Positions 1 to 6,968 of a stretch of DNA of 64,000 nt are shown piece after piece. The stretch's first letter is position 1, and each line of letters begins with the position of its first letter. Origin of the DNA: Faecalibacterium sp. (GTDB lineage Bacteria; Bacillota; Clostridia; Oscillospirales; Ruminococcaceae). The translations under genes were made by a program, and so were the position numbers. The notes under the pieces were generated by a model. It searched no databases and was not told where the DNA came from. It saw only the letters and a program-made list of their open reading frames with translations. The stretch is taken from assembly GCA_020025825.1 (NCBI GenBank), contig JAHHRL010000003.1, positions 1-64,000 of the forward strand. The letters run 5' to 3'.

Positions 1-54
1 CGGAGTGAACTAAGCAGATACACTTAAAAATCATCTGCAAATCTTATTATACGA

Positions 55-705
55 GTGTGGAATGTTATGCGAATGAACATGGTAAAACTACCCACCAAAA
101 AGGGTGACTTATTCCTCCGTGTTGCACACGGGCACTTTGCCACAAGCCACAGCCACATCAACTACTATATTGATGTAACCACGCAAAAATCTCGCTTATC
201 TGAGGCAAAGTCGGTTGCACAGGAGCTTGTTGCCGCCTACCGCAGCAACACCATTGTGGACACTGTCCTATGCTTAGACGGTACACAGGTAATTGGCACC
301 TGCCTTGCCAGCGAGCTGACCAAAGATGGCTTTGTAAACATGAACGCACACCAGACCATTTACGTGGTTACCCCAGAGTATACGGCAGGCAGCCAGATTA
401 TTTTCCGTGATAACATCAGTCCCACCATTGCCGGCAAGCACGTTTTGATTTTGGCTGCTACCATTACAACCGGCTACACGGTGCAGTCCGCTGTGCAGGC
501 TGTAAATTATTACGGCGGCACTGTAGCAGGGCTTTCGGCTATTTATTCTACGCAGGAAGAATACTGCGGCTATCCTGTCACCTCGATTTTCAACCCCAAC
601 GATTTACCCGAATATGCCAGCTATGACGCCAAGGACTGCCCCTGGTGCAAAGAAGGCAAGCATATTGATGCCCTTGTAAACAGCTTTGGCTATTCCACTT
701 TGTAA
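55..705 (+). CDS. Orphan phosphoribosyltransferase-like protein (PyrE-related)
   Basis: The 216-residue product resembles type I phosphoribosyltransferases of the orotate PRTase group. The central region has the expected fold pattern, ending in the segment LILAATITTGYTVQSA where the PRPP-binding loop should be. The two acidic residues that normally precede TTG are replaced by Ala-Ala; the true PyrE in this window has ED there. The C-terminus carries CPWCKEG, matching CPICKEG in the PyrE at 31.4-32 kb. The open frame begins with GTG at 55, and ATG at 67, 73 or 79 are equally possible because no clear ribosome binding site is visible. It stands alone and ends at a strong bidirectional terminator. 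Function is uncertain: it may bind nucleotides or bases without classical PRPP chemistry. Confidence 0.6.
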   Translation: MWNVMRMNMVKLPTKKGDLFLRVAHGHFATSHSHINYYIDVTTQKSRLSEAKSVAQELVAAYRSNTIVDTVLCLDGTQVIGTCLASELTKDGFVNMNAHQTIYVVTPEYTAGSQIIFRDNISPTIAGKHVLILAATITTGYTVQSAVQAVNYYGGTVAGLSAIYSTQEEYCGYPVTSIFNPNDLPEYASYDAKDCPWCKEGKHIDALVNSFGYSTL

Positions 706-833
706 TTACGGGCTTCATCTATTTTGACCAAACTAGCAGCAAATCGGGAATATAGCAGCATCATTGTCGTAAAGAAACGTATGATAGTATATTGCAGCCC
801 CGCTATTCCTGCGTAAACGCATACTGAAAAAGC

Positions 834-875
834 AAAAGCGGCAGGCAGAGAACAAAATCTCTGCCTGCCGCTTTT
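834..875. terminator. Bidirectional rho-independent terminator
   Basis: A perfect 17-bp stem (834-850 with 859-875) with an 8-base loop, flanked by A-tract on one side and T-tract on the other. It serves the converging genes at 55-705 (+) and 886-1272 (-). Confidence 0.9.
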
Positions 876-885
876 ATTTTACTGT

Positions 886-1272
886 TTAAGATTTGCAGCC
901 CAAATCGTCCCAATCGCAGAAATCGGCGGGGTCACACAGTTTACTCACGTCAATTTTTCCGTCAGCAGTGCGGGGTGTTTCTGCGGGTGGTGCCATAACC
1001 GGGTTCGGGTTAGGGGTATCCTCACCCACAGGACGTGCCTGCGCTACAGGGGGCTGAGCAGGCTGTGCCTGTTCTGCCTGCTGCGAGGGCTGTACCTCTT
1101 GCTCCCACTCAGGGGTCACCGTTTCCTCATTCTGGTCTAAACGGTTCTGCTCCAGAATTTGTTCGATGTCGTCCTGACGCTTTTGCAGAATTTTTTCCAT
1201 CAATGCTACCGCTGCACCGGCTGTTACCACTGCTGCAGCAGTTCCTGCGATTTTCCAAATCCAATTTTGCAT
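886..1272 (-). CDS. Small membrane-anchored protein, unknown function
   Basis: A 128-residue protein that I do not recognise as a family. Residues about 5-24 form one hydrophobic, Ala/Val-rich membrane anchor, followed by a charged, Gln-rich probable coiled coil (about 27-50), then a Gln/Pro-rich low-complexity linker, and a short acidic tail with three cysteines (CDPADFCDWDDLGC). The start ATG follows a GAAAGGAG ribosome binding site. It is the last gene of a minus-strand operon, 24 nt after the CobW-YcgQ-like fusion gene, which suggests a role alongside the metal-linked GTPases. The cysteine- and aspartate-rich tail could bind metal, but that is inference only. Confidence 0.7.
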   Translation of the reverse strand: MQNWIWKIAGTAAAVVTAGAAVALMEKILQKRQDDIEQILEQNRLDQNEETVTPEWEQEVQPSQQAEQAQPAQPPVAQARPVGEDTPNPNPVMAPPAETPRTADGKIDVSKLCDPADFCDWDDLGCKS

Positions 1273-1296
1273 AGGAACTGGCTCCTTTCTAATCTA

Positions 1297-2259
1297 TCAG
1301 GAGAAGGTCACAACATCATTCAGGGGCTTTTCTGCCGGCTCCACAGAAATAGCGGTAAGCACCGGGCCTTTTCCTCTATATGCGTTATGGAACTTGTAAT
1401 TTACCTTTGCAGTAACACGAATCCAATCACGCTGCTTCAGGCTCTTTGCGTTGTCGTACATGCAGGGGAAACCTACAAACTCAATATCCTGCACACAGCA
1501 GGTCATTGCAAAACGACCGGGCACAAAGCCGCCGTTGCCTGCTTTCTTGGTCTGGCATACCTGTGCCAAGAAGCGCACCGTCTTACCGGCATACTTCTTG
1601 GGGTCTTCCTGACAGTCCATATACCAGATACCGTAATCCTCGTCCATAATTTCCACAATGGGCGCATCCAAATCAAACGGCAGCGGGTCAGGGATGTCAT
1701 CGTATGCTACAGAGCCATCTGCAAATTCATAAGCGATGTCGCAGCGGCGAGATGCCTGACGCACCAGCTTGTGCAGCTCCATACGGTCGTTATCGTTATT
1801 GATAGCTTCTGCACGGTTGAACACAATCAGCTCACTGCGGGCAATCTTATCCAGCATCAAACCACGCATTGCATTATCACGTGCGTGTGTCAAAGCGGTT
1901 TTGCCGTCAGCCGTTGCAATCACCTGATAGATAACCCAATCGTCCGGCAGTTCCATTGCCAAATCGTTCAGCAGCCACATACCGTTATACTCAATCACTA
2001 CACGGCCTGCATCGGATTCCTTCTGCAAACGAGCCAGATTCAGTGCATTCAGCTCGCTTTTATCCTCCAGCACGGCAACAGTCGTTCCGGGGAATGCAAA
2101 CTTGCTCTCATCGTACTCTTCTTCGCCCTCCTCGCAAACCAGCAGCAGGGTTTTGTCACCGGAATCAAACTGAGGGTCTTCAAAGGTTTCCTGAATAAAA
2201 CGGGTTTTACCGGACTCCAAAAAACCTACAAACAGGTAAACCGGAATTTCTTTTGCCAT
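1297..2259 (-). CDS. CobW/G3E-type GTPase fused to a YcgQ (DUF1980)-like domain
   Basis: A 320-residue protein. The N-terminal half is a G3E P-loop GTPase of the CobW family with Walker A VGFLESGKT near residue 10. The CxCC metal-binding motif typical of CobW metallochaperones is absent and the NKxD specificity motif is changed to NRAE. From about residue 205 the sequence switches to a domain like the C-terminal part of B. subtilis YcgQ (DUF1980): KKYAGKTVRF, then GRFAMTCC, SLKQRDWIRVTAKV and a final valine-rich strand. YcgQ is normally encoded with a YcgR permease and zinc-regulated CobW genes. Here the two functions sit in one chain and no permease is adjacent. The gene lies 18 nt behind the His-rich CobW gene in the same operon. 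A zinc-linked role is inferred. Confidence 0.75.
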   Translation of the reverse strand: MAKEIPVYLFVGFLESGKTRFIQETFEDPQFDSGDKTLLLVCEEGEEEYDESKFAFPGTTVAVLEDKSELNALNLARLQKESDAGRVVIEYNGMWLLNDLAMELPDDWVIYQVIATADGKTALTHARDNAMRGLMLDKIARSELIVFNRAEAINNDNDRMELHKLVRQASRRCDIAYEFADGSVAYDDIPDPLPFDLDAPIVEIMDEDYGIWYMDCQEDPKKYAGKTVRFLAQVCQTKKAGNGGFVPGRFAMTCCVQDIEFVGFPCMYDNAKSLKQRDWIRVTAKVNYKFHNAYRGKGPVLTAISVEPAEKPLNDVVTFS

Positions 2260-2277
2260 GGTAATACTCCTTTATGC

Positions 2278-3456
2278 TTATACACCAAACAGGCTGGCTA
2301 CACCGGCCTCGTCCAGCTGGGAGCCAATAACAACCAGCTTACCGATAACATCCGGGCTGCGGTGGCGGATTTCTGCCTCGCCGGGGACAAAGTCAAACTC
2401 CAGCCAGCCGTCAGGGCCGTCTACGATGCCCTTGCTGCGCAGGATAATGCCGTACTTGCCGCTATCCAGTGCATCCAGTGCTGCACGCAGGTCTGCTTCG
2501 CTGTACTTCTTTGCAGTTTCCACACCCCAGCTGGTGAACACTTCGTCTGCGTGGTGGTGGTGATGATGGTCATGGCCACAGCCGCAGCTGCACTCCTCAC
2601 CATGTTCGTGGTGATGCTCATGCTCATGCTCGTGGTCATGGCAGTGGCACTCCTCATCATGGTCATGATGATGTTCGTGCTCGTGCTCATGGTCGTGGCA
2701 GTGGCACTCCTCGTCATGGTCATGATGATGTTCGTGCTCATGCTCGTGGTCGTGGCAGTGGCACTCTTCGTCATGGTCATGGTGATGATGCTCGTGCTCA
2801 TGCTCATGTGCGTGTGCATTTGCTTCCTCTGCCATCTTGCGCAGCTGCTCCACAAAGTCGTTGCGGCCTTCCATTGCAGTAACAATCTGTGCACCATTCA
2901 AATCATCCCAAGGAGTGGTGATGATGGTAGCATCCGGGTTCTTTTCCTTAATCAGCTCTACAGAAGCAGCAACCTTTGCTTCCGGTGCGGTCTGGGTGCG
3001 GCTCAGGATGATGCAGCTTGCATGGCTGATTTGGTCATCATAGAACTCGCCGAAGTTCTTCATATACATTTTAACCTTGCTGACGTCAGCCACAGTAACA
3101 AAGCTGTTCAGCTGGATGGGCAGTTCGTCTGCCACAGCCTCAACGGCACGGGTAACGTCGCTCAGCTTACCAACACCGGAGGGCTCAATCAGGACACGGT
3201 CGGGGTGATACTCGTTGATGACCTTCTTCAGTGCTTCACGGAAGTCGCCAACCAAGCTGCAGCAGATGCAGCCGGAGTTCAGCTCGTTAATCTGGATGCC
3301 TGCCTCCTGCAAAAAACCGCCGTCGATGCCGATTTCGCCAAACTCGTTTTCAATCAAAACAATCTGCTGGCCTGCAAAAGCTTCACGAATCAATTTTTTA
3401 ATCAGCGTAGTTTTGCCTGCGCCCAAAAAACCGGAAAAAATATCAATCTTTGTCAT
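2278..3456 (-). CDS. CobW-family GTPase with His-rich tandem repeats (zinc metallochaperone-like)
   Basis: A 392-residue G3E GTPase starting at the ATG at 3456, which has an AGAGG ribosome binding site; the open frame extends further upstream. The N-terminal domain has Walker A GFLGAGKTT, the CobW hallmark GCICCS and EPSGVGKL. A CobW C-terminal domain closes the protein (ILRSKGIVDG). Between them is an insert of about 85 residues of alternating His, Glu, Asp and Cys, built from three 19-residue repeats (key parts DEECHCHDHEHEHEHHHDH) plus flanking copies, ending CSCGCGHDHHHHHH. Such inserts bind zinc or nickel. The protein is probably a GTP-driven metal chaperone in the cytoplasm that hands zinc to client enzymes. 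First gene of a three-gene operon. Confidence 0.85.
   Translation of the reverse strand: MTKIDIFSGFLGAGKTTLIKKLIREAFAGQQIVLIENEFGEIGIDGGFLQEAGIQINELNSGCICCSLVGDFREALKKVINEYHPDRVLIEPSGVGKLSDVTRAVEAVADELPIQLNSFVTVADVSKVKMYMKNFGEFYDDQISHASCIILSRTQTAPEAKVAASVELIKEKNPDATIITTPWDDLNGAQIVTAMEGRNDFVEQLRKMAEEANAHAHEHEHEHHHHDHDEECHCHDHEHEHEHHHDHDEECHCHDHEHEHEHHHDHDEECHCHDHEHEHEHHHEHGEECSCGCGHDHHHHHHADEVFTSWGVETAKKYSEADLRAALDALDSGKYGIILRSKGIVDGPDGWLEFDFVPGEAEIRHRSPDVIGKLVVIGSQLDEAGVASLFGV
2641..2811 (-). repeat. Three tandem 57-bp repeats encoding His-rich insert
   Basis: Repeat units start at 2641, 2698 and 2755, each 57 bp and in frame (19 codons), within the CobW-family gene. The third copy has drifted most. 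The flanks at 2555-2640 and 2812-2820 hold partial, degenerate copies. Copy number could change by slippage or recombination without breaking the frame. Confidence 0.9.
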
Positions 3457-3530
3457 ATCTTTCAGCCTCTTTTCTAACTTTGCTGTAGTACATAATGGTG
3501 CAGAGCCTTGCATTGCGGCCCTGACATAAA

Positions 3531-3577
3531 ATTATAGCACACTTCCCCGTAGGTTTGCTACTATTTCCCGTAGGTTT
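3531..3577 (-). promoter_or_regulatory. Promoter with two direct-repeat operator-like sites upstream of the CobW operon
   Basis: On the minus strand a perfect TATAAT (3536-3531) lies upstream of the CobW operon with no recognisable -35. In the -35 region and upstream of it there are two identical 11-mers, AAACCTACGGG on the minus strand (3546-3556 and 3567-3577), 21 bp apart, so on the same helix face. A regulator binding here is inferred; the site does not look like a Zur box. Confidence 0.55.
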
Positions 3578-3661
3578 TTCGCCGTGCTAACTCCAGTATA
3601 ACCTTGTTTTATTCAAAAATGAAAAACAATCTGTAACTTTTTCTATGTTAAACACCTTTAT

Positions 3662-3690
3662 TTGCAATCCCCAGTCGGGAATGCTACAAT
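3662..3690 (+). promoter_or_regulatory. Sigma-A-type promoter of the aminopeptidase gene
   Basis: TTGCAA (3662-3667), 17-bp spacer, TACAAT (3685-3690), about 65 nt ahead of the ATG at 3757. Confidence 0.65.
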
Positions 3691-3756
3691 AAACTGTATC
3701 ATTGTATCCAGTTCTCTGTAATACTTACATTTTATAACTATAAAAAGGAGCGATTT

Positions 3757-5547
3757 ATGATGAATACCATTCCCGAACGTTTGACCGCCCTGCGTGCCGC
3801 TATGGCTCAGGCAGGCTGCGACGCTTACATCATGCCCAGCAGCGACCCGCATTCCAGCGAGTACGCACCTGCACACTACACCGCATGGGAGTATTTTTCC
3901 GGTTTCCCGTGTGAAAACTCTACCTTTGTAGTAACCGCACAGGAAGCTGCCCTATGGGTAGACGGCCGCTTCTTTGGCGCTGCCGATGCTGCTTTGGCAG
4001 GTACCGGCGTTGCCTCCATGCACATGGGTGTAAAAGGCGTACCCACTGTTAACGAATGGTTGACCGAAAAGCTGGCCGCAGGCAAGGTTTTGGGCTACAC
4101 CGCTGAAACCATGCCCGTAACCCAGTGCCGCTCTCTGCATGAGCTGTGCGACAAGCTGGGTGCCAAGCTGGCAGACCTGCCTTTGGTGGACCAGGTTTGG
4201 ACCGAGGACCGCCCCGCACTGCCCACCAGCAATGCTTGGCTGCTGAACCCGATGTACGCAGGCAAAACTCCTACGGAAAAGCTGGCTGAACTGCGCAGCA
4301 AACTGACCGAGCTGGGCTGCACCGCTATGCTGGTTACCAAGCTGGACAGTGTTGCTTGGCTGTTGAACCTGCGTGCTGCCGATGTGGACAACACCCCTTA
4401 CGCACTGGCATTCTGCTATGTAGACCAGAACAGCGCTGTGCTGTTTACCGATACGGCACGCCTCTCGGCTGACGCATTGGCTCAGCTGGAGCAGGCCGGT
4501 GTTAAGACCGCCGCTTATAACGGTATGCCTGCTTATCTGGCAGAAGGCACTACCGCTCAGACCGTTTTGGTTGACCCCTCCAGCCTGAATGCTGCACTGG
4601 ACAACGCACTGCGTGGCAATCAGGTTTACACGGTTGTGGAAGGCGCAGACCCCATTGCACTGATGAAGGCTGTGAAGAACGAGACCGAGCTGGCTTGCAC
4701 CCGTGCTGCACATCTGGTGGATGGTGCTGCAATGGTTCGTTTCCAGATTGAACTGGAGCAGCGTTTGGCAGCAGGCGAGACCCTGCGTGAAACCGATATC
4801 GACACGATTTTACATAAATACCGTGGCAGTGCCGAAAAGTTTATTGTCGAAAGCTTCCCCACCATTGCTGCATGGGGTTCCAATGCTGCTATGATGCACT
4901 ATGCACCTCAGGTTGGTGCAGACGCAGCTATTACGGGTAATGGTTATTTGCTGGTAGACAGCGGCGCCACCTACTACGATGGCACAACTGACATCACCCG
5001 TACTTTTGCTGTAGGCCCTGTAACCGAGGAAGAAAAGCTGGCATACACCCGTGTACTGCGCTGCCATATTGATATTGCTATGGCTGTATGGCGTGAGGGC
5101 GCTACCGGCGGCGAACTGGATATGCTGGCACGTCAGCCGCTGTGGCGTCATATGCTGGACTACCGCTGCGGTACCGGCCACGGTGTTTCTCATGTAGGTG
5201 CTGTGCACGAAGGTCCCCAGAGCCTGCGCCCCCACAACGGCATTGTTTTTGTACCCGGTATGGTTATCACCGACGAGCCCGGCATCTACGAGGAAGGCCA
5301 CATGGGCATTCGTATCGAAAACGAGCTGGTTTGTGTTGAGGCAGGCGAAAGCGAATACGGCAAGTTCCTGCGTTTTGAGCCGCTGACCTTTGTGCCCATC
5401 GACCTGAGCTGTGTTTTGGTTGATGAACTGACCCGTGAGGAAAAGCAGTGGCTGAACAATTATCACGCACAGGTTTTGGCAAAGCTGCGCCCCCTGTTGA
5501 ACGAAGGCGAAGCTGCATGGCTGGCTGCTAAGTGCGCAGCTATCTAA
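3757..5547 (+). CDS. M24 family aminopeptidase P (Xaa-Pro aminopeptidase)
   Basis: A 596-residue cytoplasmic metallopeptidase that removes N-terminal residues preceding proline. It has the three-domain layout of long aminopeptidase P proteins: two creatinase-like N-terminal domains (about 1-310) and a C-terminal pita-bread catalytic domain. All five expected metal ligands are present: Asp401 and Asp412 in the motif DSGATYYDGTTDITRTF, His479 in GHGVSHVG, Glu507 in DEPGIYEEG and Glu521 in RIENEL. The start at 3757 follows AAAAAGGAG; a second ATG is the next codon. The gene has its own promoter and is followed 28 nt later by the membrane-protein pair. Full length for the family, high confidence in class, substrate range not determined. 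Confidence 0.93.
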   Translation: MMNTIPERLTALRAAMAQAGCDAYIMPSSDPHSSEYAPAHYTAWEYFSGFPCENSTFVVTAQEAALWVDGRFFGAADAALAGTGVASMHMGVKGVPTVNEWLTEKLAAGKVLGYTAETMPVTQCRSLHELCDKLGAKLADLPLVDQVWTEDRPALPTSNAWLLNPMYAGKTPTEKLAELRSKLTELGCTAMLVTKLDSVAWLLNLRAADVDNTPYALAFCYVDQNSAVLFTDTARLSADALAQLEQAGVKTAAYNGMPAYLAEGTTAQTVLVDPSSLNAALDNALRGNQVYTVVEGADPIALMKAVKNETELACTRAAHLVDGAAMVRFQIELEQRLAAGETLRETDIDTILHKYRGSAEKFIVESFPTIAAWGSNAAMMHYAPQVGADAAITGNGYLLVDSGATYYDGTTDITRTFAVGPVTEEEKLAYTRVLRCHIDIAMAVWREGATGGELDMLARQPLWRHMLDYRCGTGHGVSHVGAVHEGPQSLRPHNGIVFVPGMVITDEPGIYEEGHMGIRIENELVCVEAGESEYGKFLRFEPLTFVPIDLSCVLVDELTREEKQWLNNYHAQVLAKLRPLLNEGEAAWLAAKCAAI

Positions 5548-5575
5548 TGCAGCCGCCCTATAAAAAGGAGCCTAT

Positions 5576-6955
5576 ATGTTCCGCATAGTATATCTTTTGG
5601 TCCCGGTACTAATGCCGCTGACCTGCCTTGTGGGATTATACCTTTTCCCGCAGATGCAGCGCCGCCGCCGATTGATTGCCGGCGGGCTGCTGTTTACGGT
5701 TATCTTTTCTATTTTAGGTACAACCCTGCAGGGTGCCTATTGGGTAAACTCCTTTGGCTGGTTTGAGCTCAGCCTGCAGGGAACCCCTATGGGTGCAATT
5801 TTTGCCGTTACGGTCGGTTTTTTGCTTACACTTGCCGGCCTGTTTGGCTTTGAAGTCATAAAGGACAAAGAAAGCAGCTACTACATTGCTTTTCTGGTAT
5901 TGTTTGCCGCATTGCAGGCAATGGCTTGTGCCGGTAGTTTGCCTTTGCTGCTTATCAGCTGGCTTGTGGCTGCTTTAGCTGCCGACCATTTGGTCCGCCG
6001 CTCACCGGACGGTGTACGCTTTTACCGTATTGGCACACTGATTAGCAGTTTCCTGTTATTCGCCGGCACAGCACTGTGCATCCAAAGCGGCACCTCGCTT
6101 TCCCTTTTGCCGCACAAGGCAGCCGGCTTGCCCGATGCTGCGGCAGCCCTGCTGATTTTAGGGTTCAGCCTTCACGCTGTGGTGTGTCAGCTGACCCCTG
6201 CCCACGTACCTACTGCCGTTGCCTTGCACAGCGGCATGGGTACCGCCGGGCTGTTCGGGGTTATTCAGGTTATTTGCTGCCTGTTTGGGCCTGCTGCATT
6301 TGCCAACAGCCTATTTTTGCGCATCATGCCTGTTGCCTATCTGGCATTGGCGCTGGCAGCAGGTATCGTTGCTCTGACACGGCAAAATCTGCTGCGCCGC
6401 CTGTGCTGGCTTGGCACCAGCCAAAGCCTGATTGTTTTGTTTGGCGTTTGCACCCTTTCCTCTGCGGCGTTTACCGGCGCCGTCCTATTGATGATTCTGG
6501 GTACCATGTGCCTGACAACGTTGCTTCTGTGCGCTTGCGCTTTCCAGTACGCACAGGGCAAAACGCTGGTACCGCAGATGGAAGGCATTGGGCGCCAGAT
6601 GCCCCTTGCTTTGTTCTGTTTTGGCTGTGCGTCCTTTGGGCTGATTGGCCTGCCCCCCTTTGCCGGAAGTTCTGCCCGCTGGTTTTTGGCAACCGGTGCT
6701 CTGCACGACCTGCCCTGGGGGCTTATCGCCGCCATTGCCTTATTGGTTTTGGCTGCAATTTCGGCGGTTGCGTTGCTGCAGCCCCTCAGCCACGGATTTT
6801 TCCCGGGCAAGGATTTTGAGCCTGATACGAAAATGCACTACGGCCCCTGCGTCGGTGTAACCATTTTGGTGCTGGCCGGGGTACTGCTTGTGGTTGGATT
6901 GTTCCCCGCATACATTTTGTACTGGGCGCAATCCGCAGCTGTTATTTTTGCTTAA
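5576..6955 (+). CDS. Complex I/Mrp antiporter-like membrane subunit (NuoN/M-like), degenerate
   Basis: A 459-residue, highly hydrophobic protein with about 12-14 membrane segments, resembling the proton-conducting antiporter subunits of complex I, group 4 hydrogenases and Mrp antiporters. The stretch AVALHSGMGTAGLFGVIQV corresponds to the conserved membrane segment that reads LMSGVM or ALIHAATM in active relatives, and GLPPFAGSSARWF corresponds to the conserved GLP..GF.. helix. Several residues that carry protons in active subunits are not obvious. It follows the aminopeptidase gene by 28 nt with an AAAAAGGAG site and is followed 13 nt later by a second related protein. None of the hydrophilic complex I or hydrogenase subunits is nearby, so its partner complex is unknown. 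Confidence 0.65.
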   Translation: MFRIVYLLVPVLMPLTCLVGLYLFPQMQRRRRLIAGGLLFTVIFSILGTTLQGAYWVNSFGWFELSLQGTPMGAIFAVTVGFLLTLAGLFGFEVIKDKESSYYIAFLVLFAALQAMACAGSLPLLLISWLVAALAADHLVRRSPDGVRFYRIGTLISSFLLFAGTALCIQSGTSLSLLPHKAAGLPDAAAALLILGFSLHAVVCQLTPAHVPTAVALHSGMGTAGLFGVIQVICCLFGPAAFANSLFLRIMPVAYLALALAAGIVALTRQNLLRRLCWLGTSQSLIVLFGVCTLSSAAFTGAVLLMILGTMCLTTLLLCACAFQYAQGKTLVPQMEGIGRQMPLALFCFGCASFGLIGLPPFAGSSARWFLATGALHDLPWGLIAAIALLVLAAISAVALLQPLSHGFFPGKDFEPDTKMHYGPCVGVTILVLAGVLLVVGLFPAYILYWAQSAAVIFA

Positions 6956-6968
6956 AGGAGGTGCGTCT

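Noticed and set aside
2641..2811. Tandem repeats as a CRISPR array
   Set aside because: Repeats are contiguous with no spacers and are in frame with a protein-coding gene.
1159..3477. Long + strand ORF of 772 codons
   Set aside because: It is the antisense shadow of the two CobW genes, kept open by His-rich repeats read as Met/Val; no family features.
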